Part shown: in pieces, positions 11,819-23,687 of the stretch
How the letters are laid out: the number at the start of each line of letters is the position of its first letter
Numbering within the stretch: the stretch's first letter is position 1
Source: Eutreptiella sp. 'Long Island Sound 2002'
Taxonomy: Eukaryota > Euglenozoa > Euglenophyceae > Eutreptiales > Eutreptiaceae
DNA: 64,000 nucleotides
Reading direction: 5' to 3'
Assembly (NCBI GenBank): GCA_964036045.1
Contig: OZ038383.1
Span: 62,563,725 to 62,627,724, forward strand
Translations under genes and position numbers: made by a program
Notes under the pieces: model-generated
What the model was told of the DNA's origin: nothing
The model's database searches: none
What the model saw: the letters and a program-made list of their open reading frames with translations, nothing else

Positions 11819-12460
11819 CTACTCGGCCTCAAAGGCCTCGGACTTGGCGTAGTCGTCGGTCCAGTCGTCCTGGAGGCACGATTCAGGGAATATGTGCTTG
11901 TCGGACTCAGCTCCCTCAGGGGCGAGTACTCTGACCGCTCTGCCCCTCCTCCTTCCGAGGGGGGCATCTGCAGCCATGACTACGAAGCATTTAACACCCT
12001 CCTCCTCCATCAGGTGCTCCATTTCTATGATCCTCTTGGCCTCAGCGGTCTCGGCCTCATCGCCATGGGCGAAGACATCCGTCATGCCCTTGCTGGCGGG
12101 GTAGGCCCACCTGCTGAGACAGTCCGCCACGGTGTTGTCCTTGCCAGGAACATACACAACCGTGAGGTCGAACTTGGCCAAGGTCTCATGCCATCTTGCC
12201 CGTCGGAAGGCCGGACCAGAGGGGGTGTCCACGTGCTCTTTGTGCGACGACTGCAGACTCTGATGGTCGGTGCAGACGGTGACTGGATGGAGGGCAGTGT
12301 ACCCCGCCCCTTTCTGGAGAGCCATGACGATGGCATACGCCTCCTTTTCTCAGGGCGTCCACGTCCGTCTCTGGCCTTCCGCCAGGACTCGGCTCCAGAA
12401 TGCCACGGGCACGTGCCTCCCATCGTCAAGCACTTGTTCCAACACAGCGCCCACGGCGTA
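10704..12460 (-). repeat. Left copy of the 1.76-kb duplication flanking the LINE
   Basis: Corresponds base for base, with about 4-5% mismatch in a sampled stretch and a net indel of one base, to 26,267-28,022. It ends exactly where the LINE starts (12,461), and the right copy starts exactly where the LINE ends (26,266): the arrangement of a target-site duplication, though far longer than usual. Confidence 0.8.
11819..12460 (-). pseudogene. Gypsy D RNase H, C-terminal part (left copy)
   Basis: Contains the end of RNase H (TDHQSLQSS, GKDNTVADCLSRW) and the linker toward integrase. It carries TGA at 12,350-12,352 where the right copy has CGA in the same frame, a direct C-to-T change on the coding strand. 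TAG 11,819-11,821 at the linker is present in both copies and so predates the duplication. The upstream end is cut by the LINE insertion at 12,460. Confidence 0.8.
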
Positions 12461-12480
12461 GGTAGGTAGGTAGTTAGGTA
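12461..12480 (-). repeat. LINE 3' microsatellite tail
   Basis: Plus strand GGTAGGTAGGTAGTTAGGTA, that is (CTAC)n on the LINE strand, directly at the junction with gypsy D sequence. Confidence 0.75.
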
Positions 12481-13631
12481 CCTTCGGGAGCTCGGGATGC
12501 CTCCTTTGACATTGCAGGAAGAAGGTCTTACCAAGGGGACGTCCTGTCCCTCCCACTGCCCTATGTCAGGTGCCTCTTGAGCCGCTCCCGCATGTGCTTG
12601 GGAAGGCATTGTCGCGGCCACCCGGTCCATGTGTCCCGGGTGGGAGGGTGTCCCCACATGTGTCCATGGGTAGGGCCACATGCCTCCTCCTTTGGGCGGC
12701 AGCTCTGAGGGCTGCCCGACCGTGTGGAGTATCTCTCACCACAAGGGGTATTGCTCCCGCTAGTCTACGGTACGACCACCTCATCCTTGTGGCTTGAGTT
12801 GCGGGGCCACTCTGCTTGGCAGGCGACCCCCTCCTGGACTGTGTACCGGCTCGCCTGTCACCGGTTGCTTCCATGGCTCTGGGTGACGTTTGCCATGGTC
12901 CCCGATGCAGCCTGGCCGGGCTCGGACCAGTGGCCTTGGAGTACCGCATTTGCCACTGGCCCGGTGGGTCAGCTGGGTCGCCCCAGTGCGTCCGACCCAT
13001 GGGGTGTTGGGTCTTTCCTGTCCCTCGGCCGCCCTACGTGTGTGCAGTGTCCTGGGCCGCTTGGCTCCTGTTCACCGGTGTACCCGCGCGGTTTGCTGTG
13101 TTGCGTCTGCGGTGTCCTGGGCCACTTGGCTCCTGTTCACCGGTGTGCTCGCTCGGTGTGTTGTGTTGCGTGTGCGGTGTCCCGGGCCACTTGGCTCCCG
13201 TTCACGGGTGTGCACGCTGTGTGCGGTGCGCGTGTGCCATGACTGGTTGTGTCCCTCTTCCTCCCCCCCTAATTTTCGTTTTTTTGATGGAAAAAAAAAG
13301 AAAGACAGGGGCGCGCGTACACTGCAGGCACAGGCACGGGCAGCTGGTGCGGCGGTGCAATAGTGTTGTGTCCTCTGGCTTGTGTCGTCGGTGCTGTAGC
13401 GGCGGTCGCGCCCCAGGGGTGCGGCTCGCGCGTCCTGATGTACACGAGCTTGGGCCAGGGTGGGTTTGGTTAGATGTCTCTTTGCTTCTGGAGCTGGCTG
13501 GTTAGGCGGCTGTGTGGGCTGTGGGTGTGGGCTGTGGTTACGTTGTTCCCTCGGCGGGCCTGGTTAGGAGTCAAGGGTTAGCGGTCTCGGGGTGTGGCTC
13601 GGGTTTGATTTGTGTTCGGGTTTTGGCTAGG
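12481..13631 (-). other. LINE 3' untranslated region
   Basis: About 1.15 kb with no convincing ORF on the LINE strand. It contains three copies of a 65-base tandem repeat (13,041-13,245) and a TTTTTTTGATGGAAAAAAAAA stretch near 13,280. Confidence 0.5.
13041..13245. repeat. 65-base tandem repeat, three copies
   Basis: Units begin CCTGGGCC(G/A)CTTGGCTCC at 13,051, 13,116 and 13,181, giving a constant 65-base period with a few differences per unit. Confidence 0.85.
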
Positions 13632-16600
13632 TTAGGCGGTTGAGACGGTAGCGGGGCTGGGTTCGGTGCCTTTGGGCGTAGTGGTGCCCGTTGTTGTGTG
13701 CGTTGGCGTCCTTCGGCGTCCGGTTCGTTTGGTGACTTCTGGGCGGGGCCTGGTGTGGCGCCCCGTGGTGGTGGTTTGCTGGGTAACGGGGTTAGGTGGC
13801 GGCGCTGCTGGCCGGGGGGTCAGGCGCGTGGTGTTGTGTGGTGCGCAGGGCTCCTGGGGTGCTGTGGGTGCCGCCGGTGTCGTGCGCCGACGCTTGTGGG
13901 GTGGTGAGGGGGTGTGTGTGTGCGGGGCTGGGCTTTGGGTGATGTCCCACAGGCGGATGCCGTCTCGCTGTGTCTCCTGGGAGGTCTCCCGCAGGCGCCT
14001 GAGGACATACGGGTGGTCCTGGGGCGCGGGGAGGTTGCGGGGGTGGACTCCCAGGGGGTGGAGCGCATCAGCCAGCATGGCTTCCCATGCAACCTGCGGC
14101 ATCCGGCCCCCCGCCGGCCAGAGGCGGCAGTTCTCCACCGACCCCTTGCGGGGCCGGTGGACCAGGCCCTCGAGGGAGGGCTCTCCCCGGGCCCACTTTC
14201 GCAGCTCCCAGAGCTGCGTGTGGGTCCGGCGCTGCCACCACTGTCCCTGGGCGGGCCTGCGGTCTTGGGCGGAGGAGTGGGCGTGGGTGGGTGTGACGGG
14301 GTCGTGGGGACCGGTGGCGGTGGCGGGCCTTGGGGATTCCTCGTAGTCCTGTTCCGTGGGGGTGCGCGGGGAGTGGGGGCGCACGCGGATGTGGACCCGC
14401 GGGTGTGCGCGCACGGTCTCCGCCTCGGGGTTGGGCGGGGACTCGCGGCGGCGGCGGTAGCGGGGCATGCGCTGTATGTGGGCTGTCATCGAGGGTTGGT
14501 AGGGGGGCGGGGACGCTGCTGGCGGACCATGGCGTCGTTCTGGCCTGGTCAGGGGCGGTCCGTGGGCCTGGGGTGCCGGCTTTGAGAGGTGGCGGGACGA
14601 GGAGCGTCGTGCTTCGGCCGCGGCGCGCTCTGCTATGAAGGTGGTGGCGGCGGCGTCCCTGACAGTGGGGGGCCGCTGTGTTGGGCGCTGCTGCCTCCGG
14701 GCCTGGGACGGCTGGGGCCGAATGTCATAGAGAACGTCCTCGGGGGGCCGGGCTTGTGCTGCTGTCGTGGCGCCTGGTTTGGACATTGGTTTGGGCTTGG
14801 CTGAGGGTTGCGGTCTTGGGTTTCGGCTGGGTCGCGGGTGTGGGCCTCGTCGGGGCGTGGGCCTTGGCGGCGGCGGGGTTGCTCGTGGTGGGGGCGGGTT
14901 GGGGGGCCCGTTTGGGAGGTGTCCTCCGCGGCCTGGGGGGTGGAGTGCTGGATGAGGACGTGGTGGTGGTGGTGGATGAGGTGGTCGTGGTGGTGGAGCT
15001 TGTGGAGTCGGAGGCGGAGCAGAGGGCTGTGGGAGACGGCGGAGGGTCCTGGGCTTCAGGGGCGGGCGTAGGATGCTGGGTCCTGCAAGTAGCGAGAACG
15101 AGGGTGCGGGTTCGGGCAGTGGGCGTGTGCGCACGTTTTCCCTGGTGATCCGTGCGTGCTGGTGCTGGTGTGGCGGCGTTGTCCCGGCTGCGCGGGCACG
15201 TGGGTTACCCGGGGGGTGGCCATATCTGCTCCAGGACTTGCGGGTCTGTTTGCTGGAGGTAGTCGAGGGTGCGGAAGAAGCATCGCTGGATGCCGGGCAT
15301 GTCCTCCTCTGTGAGGTGGGGGTAGCTTTGGGTGGGGGTGTCTGGGCCCGGCCACAGCAGCGCCATGAGGCAAGCTGCCACCATGTATGGTCAGAGCTGT
15401 AGGGTGGTGGGGCGTGGGGGGGTGGGTCCCCTGCGGTTTGGGGGGGCTTCCCTCTGCTCGGGGCGCAGCGTGACCACCCACACCCACCGGTCCGTGGGGA
15501 TCCCCCAGGTCCGTTGGGTCCACTTGGCGAGGCAATACATCGCCCTACCAAGGCCCTGGCTGCCGCTGCGGATGGACAGCAGCGTGTCCAGGGATTTGCG
15601 TTCCCACGTGCCCCAGATGTGGGGGTCGTCCGGGTCGTCCCCCCTGGCGTACGTGTCGAGGCCTGGGTTGTGTGGGGGGGGGGGGCGTAGTCAGCGGGGA
15701 GGAGGGAGTCGGTGCAGTGTACCACCCAGTGGTCAGTGGGTGCGTGGTAGTGGGTGGTGGAGAGGGTGTAGTGCAGATTGTACATGAGGGTCATGTACGT
15801 GGAGGGAGTTGGCTGCCGCTCGTCGGGGGTGGGGATGTCCCCCGGGACGTGGTGCCGGAAGTTGCTCAGGGAGGCCATCCGGGCTACCCATGTTTCCCGC
15901 TCCCACTCTTTGGTGTTGTCGGGGTCGGCGCCGGGTTGGGGGTGGGCCATGTTGGGCTCGCGGTAGCGGGTGCGGCCCTCGGTGCTGTCCCGCTCCGGCA
16001 CGGGGTGTCCGACTAGGTGTCGCCCCCAGTCGATGGGGGGCACCCAGATCCGGCTCCCCGTGGGGGGCGGGCTCTCGCCGTCTGGGGTGGCGCGTGGGGG
16101 GCGGTCCTGTCGGGCGACGTGGAGGAAGGCGTCGAAGAGGAAGTCTCGGACGCCTTCCCCCAGGGTGGCCCTCTGGACCAGGGTGGCCGCCCGGATGCGG
16201 GTGCTCGTGCCGGAGGTGCGGAGGCACAGCACGTCCTGTTCCCCGAGTCCCCGGAGGTGCTGCCGTACCGCTGCGGGGTTGTGTAGGGCGTAGGGTTCGG
16301 CCGGTGCGGCGGCTGGTGGTGCGGGGTGTGATGGGGGGGGTGGTGTGGGTTGGGGGGGGTGGTCATCGTTGTCGTGTGTGGGGTCCGGTGATGGGGTCTC
16401 TTGTGGCGGTCGCGGGAGGGGGGAGTCGCGGTGGCGTGTGTCGGCGGGGGCATCGACGTCAATCGGCTGGTGCTGGCTGCCGCCTGTTGCGTCCGTGGCC
16501 TGGTCTCGGGGGGGGGCGGGGGGGGTGGTGTGGGGGTGGCGCTGTTGGTGGTGGGGGGGGCGGGGGTGAATGTTGTGCTGGCCGGGGGTCTGGGCGTCCC

Positions 16601-17123
16601 TGTGCGTCGTGTGGGTGTTGCGTGTGTGCGCCGTGCGGTCCTTGCGGTTCTTGACTGGTTGTGGTGCCGGGGTGTGGGTGGGAAGCGGCCGCATGGGCGT
16701 CTGGGTGGGGCTGTGGTCCGTATGTAATGGGTGGCTGCTGGTGGATGGTGCTTGCTGGTATGGGGTGTGGGTGGGGGAGCTGCTGGTGGTGGTGGGGCGC
16801 TCCTACTAGGCCCTGGTGTTGCTGGTGTGCGTGCGCGGCTCCCCGCGGGTCCATGGGGGTGTACCGTGGCTCGTGTGTCGTGGGCCCGTGTAGCGGGGGC
16901 GGCGGGTGGTGCTGGACCGCGTGGTGGTGGTGTTGAGGGTGTGCTGGTTGTGTGTGGCACCCCGGCATTGGTGGGTGTGGTGGTAGGGGCTGGTGCTGGT
17001 CGAATACGTGATGGTGTGGTGCGGGGATGTGTGCCATGTGGGCCGGGTGGTTCGTGGGGCCTGGTTGTGCTGGGGCGTTGTGGGGATGTAGCTGGTGGGG
17101 GTCGCTGTAGCATGGGGGCTTTA
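13632..17123 (-). pseudogene. LINE proline-rich C-terminal coding region, frame-broken
   Basis: The main frame (13,632-16,694) is 1,020 codons, very rich in Pro, Thr, His and Arg. Conserved-looking patches include LRGLGEQDVLCL and RDFLFDAFLHVARQ near 16,100-16,260, and DHWVVHCTDSLLP near 15,700. Around 15,220-15,420 a different frame looks more protein-like (PYMVAACLMALLWPGP), so at least two frameshifts separate original parts. The frame is the same as that of 17,121-17,984 and of RNase H, with TAA 17,121-17,123 between them, so it may be the tail of one polyprotein rather than a separate gene. Function unknown. An open frame this long here owes much to the extreme C/A bias of the strand. 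Confidence 0.4.
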
Positions 17124-18776
17124 GGGGGTAGGGGTTGGGGGGGACGGGCGCGCCGTGGTGGTGTTGGTGGTGCCATGTCCCCTGGCTCTGCGCGTATGGT
17201 GGTCCTGGCATGGTGTGGACGTGTGTGGGCGGTGGTGGCGGACATGGCTGCAGAGTTTGGGTGCTGCGGTACGGTGGTGGTGGTGGGCGCTGGCGGGGGC
17301 GGTGTTGTTGGTGTCCCCTGGGGGTCTGGGCGTGGGGTGGTGCGGTGTGGCTGGTTGGGGCGTCGCACCCTGCTGGCGGGCGCGCTGGCGGGCCCCCTGA
17401 CCTGTCTTGGTCTTCTTGGCCTGGTGGGTGTCGGGGGCGGGTGAACCCCCCTGTCCCCGTGGAAGCGACGGGGAGCGGGCGTGCCAGCGGTGTGCCTCTT
17501 GGAGGCTCGTCTTGAGGCCTCTGACGTAGGTGCTCTGGTCCGTAAGGCCGATCCGTGTGGCAGTGGCCTCGTCGGGGGCGGCCAGGTGGGCGTCCCTAAA
17601 AGACGCCCAGCCCTCCGGGGGCTTCTGTTGTGCGGGGTGGGGCTGGTGTGCCGGGTTGAGGAGTGCGCTGAGTGGGTAAGATGTTCCCTTCCATCGGCCG
17701 AGGGCGGTGTTGAACCGGCGGCAAGTGATTCGGAGGTAGCTTGCTATCTCCTCTGGTGCCGTGTCCGCCCACCCTTCTGGCGTCATGGCTGCTGCTTGGG
17801 GGGCCGGGAGTTGTGGGTCTGGGAAGTGTAGGTCACGGTGGTGGAGGTATAGGGCGAGGAGGATGTGGCGGGCCGCCACGTTCAAGCCGCCTCCGCTGTG
17901 GCGTAAGGGTGGGCTGTGGGGGGTCAGGGTTGTGCTGCCTGTGGCCACGGCGATGGTCCATGCGTGGTCCGCCGCGTCCGCCACGTAGTACCCTCCCAGG
18001 TGGTCCTGGAGGGTGTCGGTGAGTGGCCCGAAGAAGCTGGGGTGGTTGGCGGGGGGGGGTGCGGCTGGGGCCGCGGGCCGCTCGCGGTGGTGGGGGTTGA
18101 GGTCCCCGCAGTGGGGGCAGTGGCTGAGGCGGTGCGCGGCTCCCAGGCAGACCCAGTGGTCTGGGTTGCAGGGCAGGGCCGTCTGTGGTAGCCGCTGGCG
18201 TACGCAGAGGGGACATGCGGTGGCTGGCGGTTGGTGGTACCTGTGGACGGACGGCGGCGTGGGAAGATGGGGGCTGGTGGCGCGCGCATGCTGGTGGGAG
18301 TGTGTGCGGTGCCTGTGGTGCCCTTGTGTGCCGTGCCAGTGTTGTGCTCGGTGGACGGTGTGTAGACGTGGTGGGGGTTCCGTGTTGGTATGTCACGGGG
18401 TAGGTTCTCATGGTTGGTAGAACAGGAGTTTGAGGAGGTGGGCTTGCTCTGTTTGGGGCAGGGTTGCTGCATGCTGCAGGTATTTGTGGGTGCGGTATGT
18501 GAGCTGCTCTGCTGTCTTGGCAACGGCCGTCCGCTGCATGTGCGCCGCCGTGGCCTGGGGGTCCTCCGCGTGGGTGCGTAGCAAGGTGTAGACGGCAGTG
18601 GGGACGAGTCCCCTGCGGACCGCCTTGAGTACCTCTGTCTGCTTGAGGATGGTGGTGAGTTGCTGGGTCGCCGGGGACTGCGTCAGTCATCCGGCGTGCT
18701 GTGCGATGGTGTGGGTTGGGTTCCAGTCTGTGAGGGTGTCCAGTCCTCTGTACAGGGGGCACACCTTGAAGTGGTC
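17124..18776 (-). pseudogene. LINE zinc-finger and C-terminal region after RNase H
   Basis: Continues the RNase H frame past TAG 18,777-18,779 with a DHFKVCPLY segment that completes the Cys/His cluster begun by CTCGHAEEE. Further on are CPLCVRQ and HCPHCGDLNPHH, suggesting a second zinc-binding site near 18,090-18,220, then a helical region (GLNVAARHILLALYL) and a basic tail. In-frame TGA codons near 18,410 and 18,690 sit at positions where Arg (CGA) would fit. A zinc-binding cluster after RNase H is common in LINE proteins; the rest is unrecognised. Confidence 0.5.
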
Positions 18777-20231
18777 CTAGGTTTCTTCTTCCGCGTGGCC
18801 ACAGGTGCATTTGGTGTATCCTGCGGGGACGTGGATCGAGCGGCGCGCATACCATCGGTGGTATCGGGTGAGGAGGGGAAGCTGTTCGAGGGCGAGTTGG
18901 AGTCGGGGTTTTTGTAGGTGTGCTGGGAGGATATCCGGGCGCAGGGCGGAGTAGTAGAGGGGGGTGTGGACGGAGTCTTCGAGGCGTCGGAGGAGTTCGG
19001 TGTTCGCTGGGTGGCCCAGTGTGGTAGCCAGTTGCTGGATGGGTGTGGCATAGTGGTACTGCTTGTCTCGATCTGTGTACGGCGTGTCCTCGGGCATCCA
19101 TTTGGGGGGCTGTGTGGCCGGGGGTATCGGGGGCAGGTGCTGCAGGTGGCTGTGGTGTGGGGTGTCCAGTGGCACGTGTTGGAGCCCTGGGGTGTGGCTT
19201 GTGTTCTGGTGTTTGGCCTGCGTGTCTGCGCGTCCATTGCCGTATGCGTAGCGGTGTGACTCCTGTTTGACGATGTGTAGGGCGTGCTGGGGGTGCATGC
19301 CCCTCAAGGCCATCCATAGTCCCAACGCTTGTGTGGTGAGGCCGGACTCGAGTGCCTTGTGGAGGGGCAGGTCCGCAAGGCGCCTGGTGAGGTGGATGTC
19401 GACCGTGGCGTCCACGACTACCCAGATGTTGCGGGGCCGGATCGTTGTGGATGGCGGTGTGGCGGTGACGGCGTCTGCCATGGTGCGCAGTTCGCCGTGG
19501 GAGGACGCCCCAAAGATGGTGGCCCCGGTGTGGTGTTCCACGTGGAGGCCATCCGCGTGCCGGGTGATGCGCACGGAGGCACAACCAACCGTGGGGGTGC
19601 GTTGCTGGGTGCCGGATGCGTCAGTGAAGTACATGATGTCAGTGTCGCTGGGTATGGGTAGGCGGGCAATTGCCGTGGGATGATAGACGTAGATGGGGTT
19701 CCCTTGGGCGGTTCTGGCGGTGATTTGCGTGGGTTGTAGTAGTGGCGCTGCATAGACAGGGTGATGACCTGGGCCCGTGGGGTAAGGCGGTGGAGGCCCC
19801 TGTCTGGGCGCCCCTGGGTGATATACGCGTACATCAGGTGGAAGAGGTATCCCGTATTGGGGTGGAACTTCTGGCACGTGATGGTCTGTCGCCGCTCCTT
19901 GTCGTCTTTGTCGCCGCGAAGGGTGGGGCATTTGTGCTGTAGGGGGTGCATGGGTGCCTCCTGAGGTCCTGCGCGCTGTGGGTCGCAGCAGTCGTACTCT
20001 ATGGCCACGCTGTCCGGGTCTGCCCGCCCGTTGGTGAACGTCCATGTCGCCGTGGGTGTTTGGGTCCAGGCTACCTGCGCCGGGTGGTCTGGGGGTACCG
20101 TGTGAAACCAGGGGGAGAGCCATGCCTGCTGGTCGGCGGTGGCAGCAGCGGTGGAGGTGTGGTAGTGGGTGGAGATGAGGTGTAGCAGGGGCCACGGAGT
20201 GTCGAGGGCTGCCGGGCCGCAGTGCCAGCAC
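18777..20231 (-). pseudogene. LINE RNase H domain
   Basis: All four expected acidic positions are visible: Asp in MYFTDASG (about 19,615), Glu in HGELRTMADA (about 19,485), Asp in VVVDATVD (about 19,415) and Asp in NGRADTQAK (about 19,220). RNase H removes the RNA strand during reverse transcription. The domain sits downstream of RT, as in LINE groups that carry RNase H. The genuine sequence enters this frame at about 19,735; before that point the coding signal is in the frame of 19,418-20,008, so an indel lies there. Confidence 0.8.
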
Positions 20232-23126
20232 GTGCGTGGTATGCCCTGGTCACTGTGTCTGACTGGTGGTACATCGGTCTCCGATGCATTTTGTTTGGGG
20301 ATGGACCAGGGGGCATGGTGTCGCTGGACAGTGCGGGTAGCATGTTTGTGGCCGTTTGGTGCTAGTAGCAGGATGGTGGGTGGTGTCCAGCCTTTGGCTG
20401 ACGGGGTGGGCTCCTCCTAGTTCGTGCCGCCGTCGTTGGGGGTCTCGTGCTCGCTCGGGCGGGGCCGGGGGTGCTGGCGCTGGAAGGCTGTGTAAGCCGT
20501 GTTGATGTCCTTGGGCCCCGGCATGTCGCGCCCTGCCTTCGTAGCACATGCGCGGAGGTACGCTTGGATGACGTGGCGTGCTGGCCATTGTGGGTCGGAA
20601 AGGAACGGGGCGTGGTGGGCGTCGCATTGGGCCATGATCCTCATCTGTGTTGGGGTGATATACACTATGGTGACGGTGGCCCCCACGAGGCGCAGGGTGT
20701 CCACCTCGCCTGCCGGGTGTCGGTGGACGTCGGTGTGCGTGGCCACGAGTGTCCCCTGTTGATCGCAGTGGTGGTTTGTCAGGATGGCGTTTGTCTGGTG
20801 CGGTAGGAGGAGTTGTAGCTGGGCCCAGATGCCAGTGCCCACGGAGGTGGAGACGCCGTGTTGCGCCAGTATCCACCGGGGGCAGGTGTTGCGGGCCATT
20901 TGCGCTTCTTTTTTGCGTATGGCTGCCGCCTCGCGAACTTCAGGTTGGTGGTTGTGTGTCACTCTGTGTAGGAGGTGCGCTGCGTGTTTGGCATAGGCCA
21001 TGTTGACCAGGGCACCTGTTTTGTCTCCGTAGTAGCGCCAGTGGGCCATCATGGCCTCCTTGGGGAAAGACGTGGGCCAGCCTCCGTGTTGCGCCCATGC
21101 CTTCGTCACTTGCTGTCGAGCGTGGCGTAGGGCGTCTTGGGGGCGCGGGAGGTGCAGGGCTTGGTACCTGATGGCTGCGTTGAGCACCGCTTCCATGAAG
21201 TACGCCAGGCCCTGCGTAGACAGGAGGTCCCCCCTGGCAATTTGGGGTAGCCGGGCGAGGCGCTCTTCCAGCTTGCTTGGGAGTGTGATGTGGTGGTGCC
21301 GCGTGGCCATTGTGACTCCCAGGTGGACTGTGGTGTCTTCCAGGTGTAGGGGTTCGCCTCTCCAGTTGTGGGGGGTGGGGGTCCTGCCGTCGGCCAGCCC
21401 GACCGATTTGCGGGGGTGCACTAGGAGCTGGTTGGCGTCCAGGTAGGTTGTGGTGAGTTGGTAGCCCTGCGTTCTGAGGGTCACGGTGGCGGGTGGCCGT
21501 AGTTAGGAGGTTGTCGTCCGCAAAGTTGATGAGGGGGGACCGTAGCGGGTATGGGGCGGACCCCGGGTATACCCGTGCTAGCTCGAATGCCAGTGGTAGG
21601 GTGACGAGGAGGTAGAGGAAGGGGCCTTCAGCGCCTCCCCGGGGGACCCCGCTGTCTGTGCCGGTCCAGGGGATGAGGCCTGCGGCTGTGATGACGGCGT
21701 AGAGTCGGGTCTGGATGTACCCGGTCATGAAGGATAGGAATGGGAGGCCCATGGCATCCCATACCTCGGTGTGGAGCCGGTGTGGGGCGTGGGGGAGCGC
21801 GCCTTGGACATCGAGGGAGGCGATAATCATCTCGTACGGGTTAATGTCCAGTGCGGTGTCCTGGAGGAAGATGGCCTCGTGGGGGGACCTGCCGGCCATG
21901 GCTCCCCACATGCTGGCGGGCACGTGGGCGAAGACCGCCGGCGCGATGCGGCCTAGGATGAGTGTCCACACCAGCTTGACCTCGGTGGTGGCGCAGACTA
22001 TGGGCCGCCAGTTCCCCGGCTGCGCCCAGTCCCCCTTTTTGTAGAGGGGGTGGACCAGGTTGGCCCACTCAGGGGGGATGGGCGTGGCGCCCGTGACGAT
22101 GTCCCACAGGCGGGCTGCCAGGCGGCGTTTGACGGGCAGCCTGAGGCGTTGGTACGCTTCGGCCGGCAAACCGTCGACGCTGGGCACGTCCCCCTTCCTC
22201 AGGCGGTCTAGGGCGCGTTGCAGCTCTGAGATGCTGAAGGGGTCGTGTTCGATGGCGCGCCGCTGTTTCCGGTTGAAGACCCTGGGCACATGCTCGCGGA
22301 TGGTGTTTCTGGTGTGGGGGTCGAGCTCGGGGAGGGCGTCCCCGTGTTGTGCCTGGAAGCCGTCCAGGACTGCCTGGAGGACGGCGTCGGGGTCATTGGT
22401 GAGGCCTCCCTCGGGGGTGCGCACCGCGTGGATGGTACGGCGCCCCGTGTCCTCCAGGATGCGGCTGACGTACCGTAGGGACTTGTACGGCGTGTCGTTT
22501 CTGCCGTATCTTTCGCGTTCCTGGGCTGCGGCCGCTATGCGGTGGGCGTGCCATTCCTGGAGTTGGTGGCGGCGGCTGGTGAGGAGCGCACAGAGGTGGG
22601 CGTCCCGGTCTCGTGCCTCCGGTGTGCTGGGGCGTAGCAGGGTGGCGAGTTCCTCTTTCGTGGTCCAGATGTCATGGATGAGTTGTTGGAGGGTGAGGTC
22701 TGTTGGTGCTCCCGTGTGGCTGGTGTCACGCTCCATGCCGCATGCTTGTGCCGCCCGGCGCATGGCGGTGTTGAGTGTCGATGCATCCGGACGGCGCAGG
22801 ATGGCGTGTAGGGCCCTGTTATACCTGTGCCAGGCGCCGTGGTCGTCCTCGGCCGGGAAATGCAGTGTGGGTGGGAGGGTGTCGTCTGGCAGGGTGGCCG
22901 CGGGTGGGGGTAGGTTGGGGATGATGAGATTGATGTAGAGGGGTCGGTGGCCCGTGCCTTTGGGCGGGAGGTCCCCGTAGGCTGCTTCGTGGACGCGCAC
23001 TGTGGTTGGGTCCCCGTAGCACGTGTCGATGCGGGATGGGTGGGTGCCGGCTTGGTGGGGGTAATGGGAGGGTGTGCCGGTGAGTCCTGCCGTGAGGTCC
23101 ATGAGGCCCAGTTGGTGCATGGCGTT
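20232..23126 (-). pseudogene. LINE reverse transcriptase with end of endonuclease
   Basis: The N-terminal end holds the last endonuclease motifs (SRIDTCYGD, TGHRPLY). The RT follows: a long thumb-finger region, VDGLPAEAYQRL, PLYKKGDWAQPGNWRPI, SLDVQGALPHAPH with a catalytic Asp, GVPRGGAEGPFLY, and INFADDNLL near 21,510-21,532, the FADD catalytic box. At about 21,490 the frame shifts, and the RT C-terminus continues in 20,417-21,484 (HPRKSVGLADG, LEDTTVHLGV). TAG 20,417-20,419 is followed in frame by more coding-like sequence. RT copies element RNA into DNA at the nicked target. Confidence 0.85.
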
Positions 23127-23687
23127 TCAGACAGCTATGTCGGTGGCTGTGGGTGGGCTGTTGCGGTCGTCGTCGGTGGGGGTGGCATTTAGGTCGCCTA
23201 TGATGATGGTGGGTGCCAGGAGGGAGAGTCAGCGGTACGCCAGGCTCTGGGTGTCCAGGAAGTCCTTGGTCTCCTCCCCGAATGGGACGTGCGTGAGTAG
23301 CACGTTTAGCTGCCATCCGGTCCCCACGCATTCGTACGCCCCGAGGCACCCATCCACTCCGAGGTCGGGGTCGGCATGCACCGTGACCGACGTCTTGTGG
23401 TAGAGAGGCACCCCCCGTTGCCAGTGGGCGTGATATTTGTTCTCCTCCGCGTCCAGGATCGGGGCTGGCTCGGGTTGGTCCGCTCTGCGGAGGGCTTGCT
23501 CCAGGAACCCCAGGAGGTCTGCGCCTTTGGGGTGTGGCCCGGGCATGGCTTGCAGTGTGGCGGCCTTGGTGGGGTTGTGGGTGACCGCAGGCTTGTTGAG
23601 GATGTTGATGCGGGCGTGAACTTCCGCAGGTGCCGGTTTCTGGGGACCGGTAGTTGGGGGGGCGGGCCGTGTCCGGCCATGGCCCCG
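23127..23687 (-). pseudogene. LINE AP-type endonuclease domain
   Basis: Contains INILNKPAV at the start, LLTHVPFGEETKDF, and the core IIIGDLNATPTDDD near 23,160-23,205; SRIDTCYG and TGHRPL follow beyond the TGA near 23,127-23,129. This order matches the exonuclease/endonuclease/phosphatase fold that nicks target DNA for LINE integration. TGA codons at 23,127-23,129 and 23,229-23,231 break the frame; TGA 23,688-23,690 separates it from the upstream ORF in the same frame. Confidence 0.75.

Noticed and set aside
11432-12469. Plus-strand ORF of 345 codons, repeated at 26,968-27,666 and 28,302-29,171
   Set aside because: Antisense to gypsy D RT, RNase H and integrase, which have clear motifs on the minus strand.
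13666-18191. Many long plus-strand ORFs rich in Gly, Val, Trp and Arg
   Set aside because: They mirror the C/A-rich LINE coding strand; GT-rich DNA has few stops in any frame and these show no protein features.
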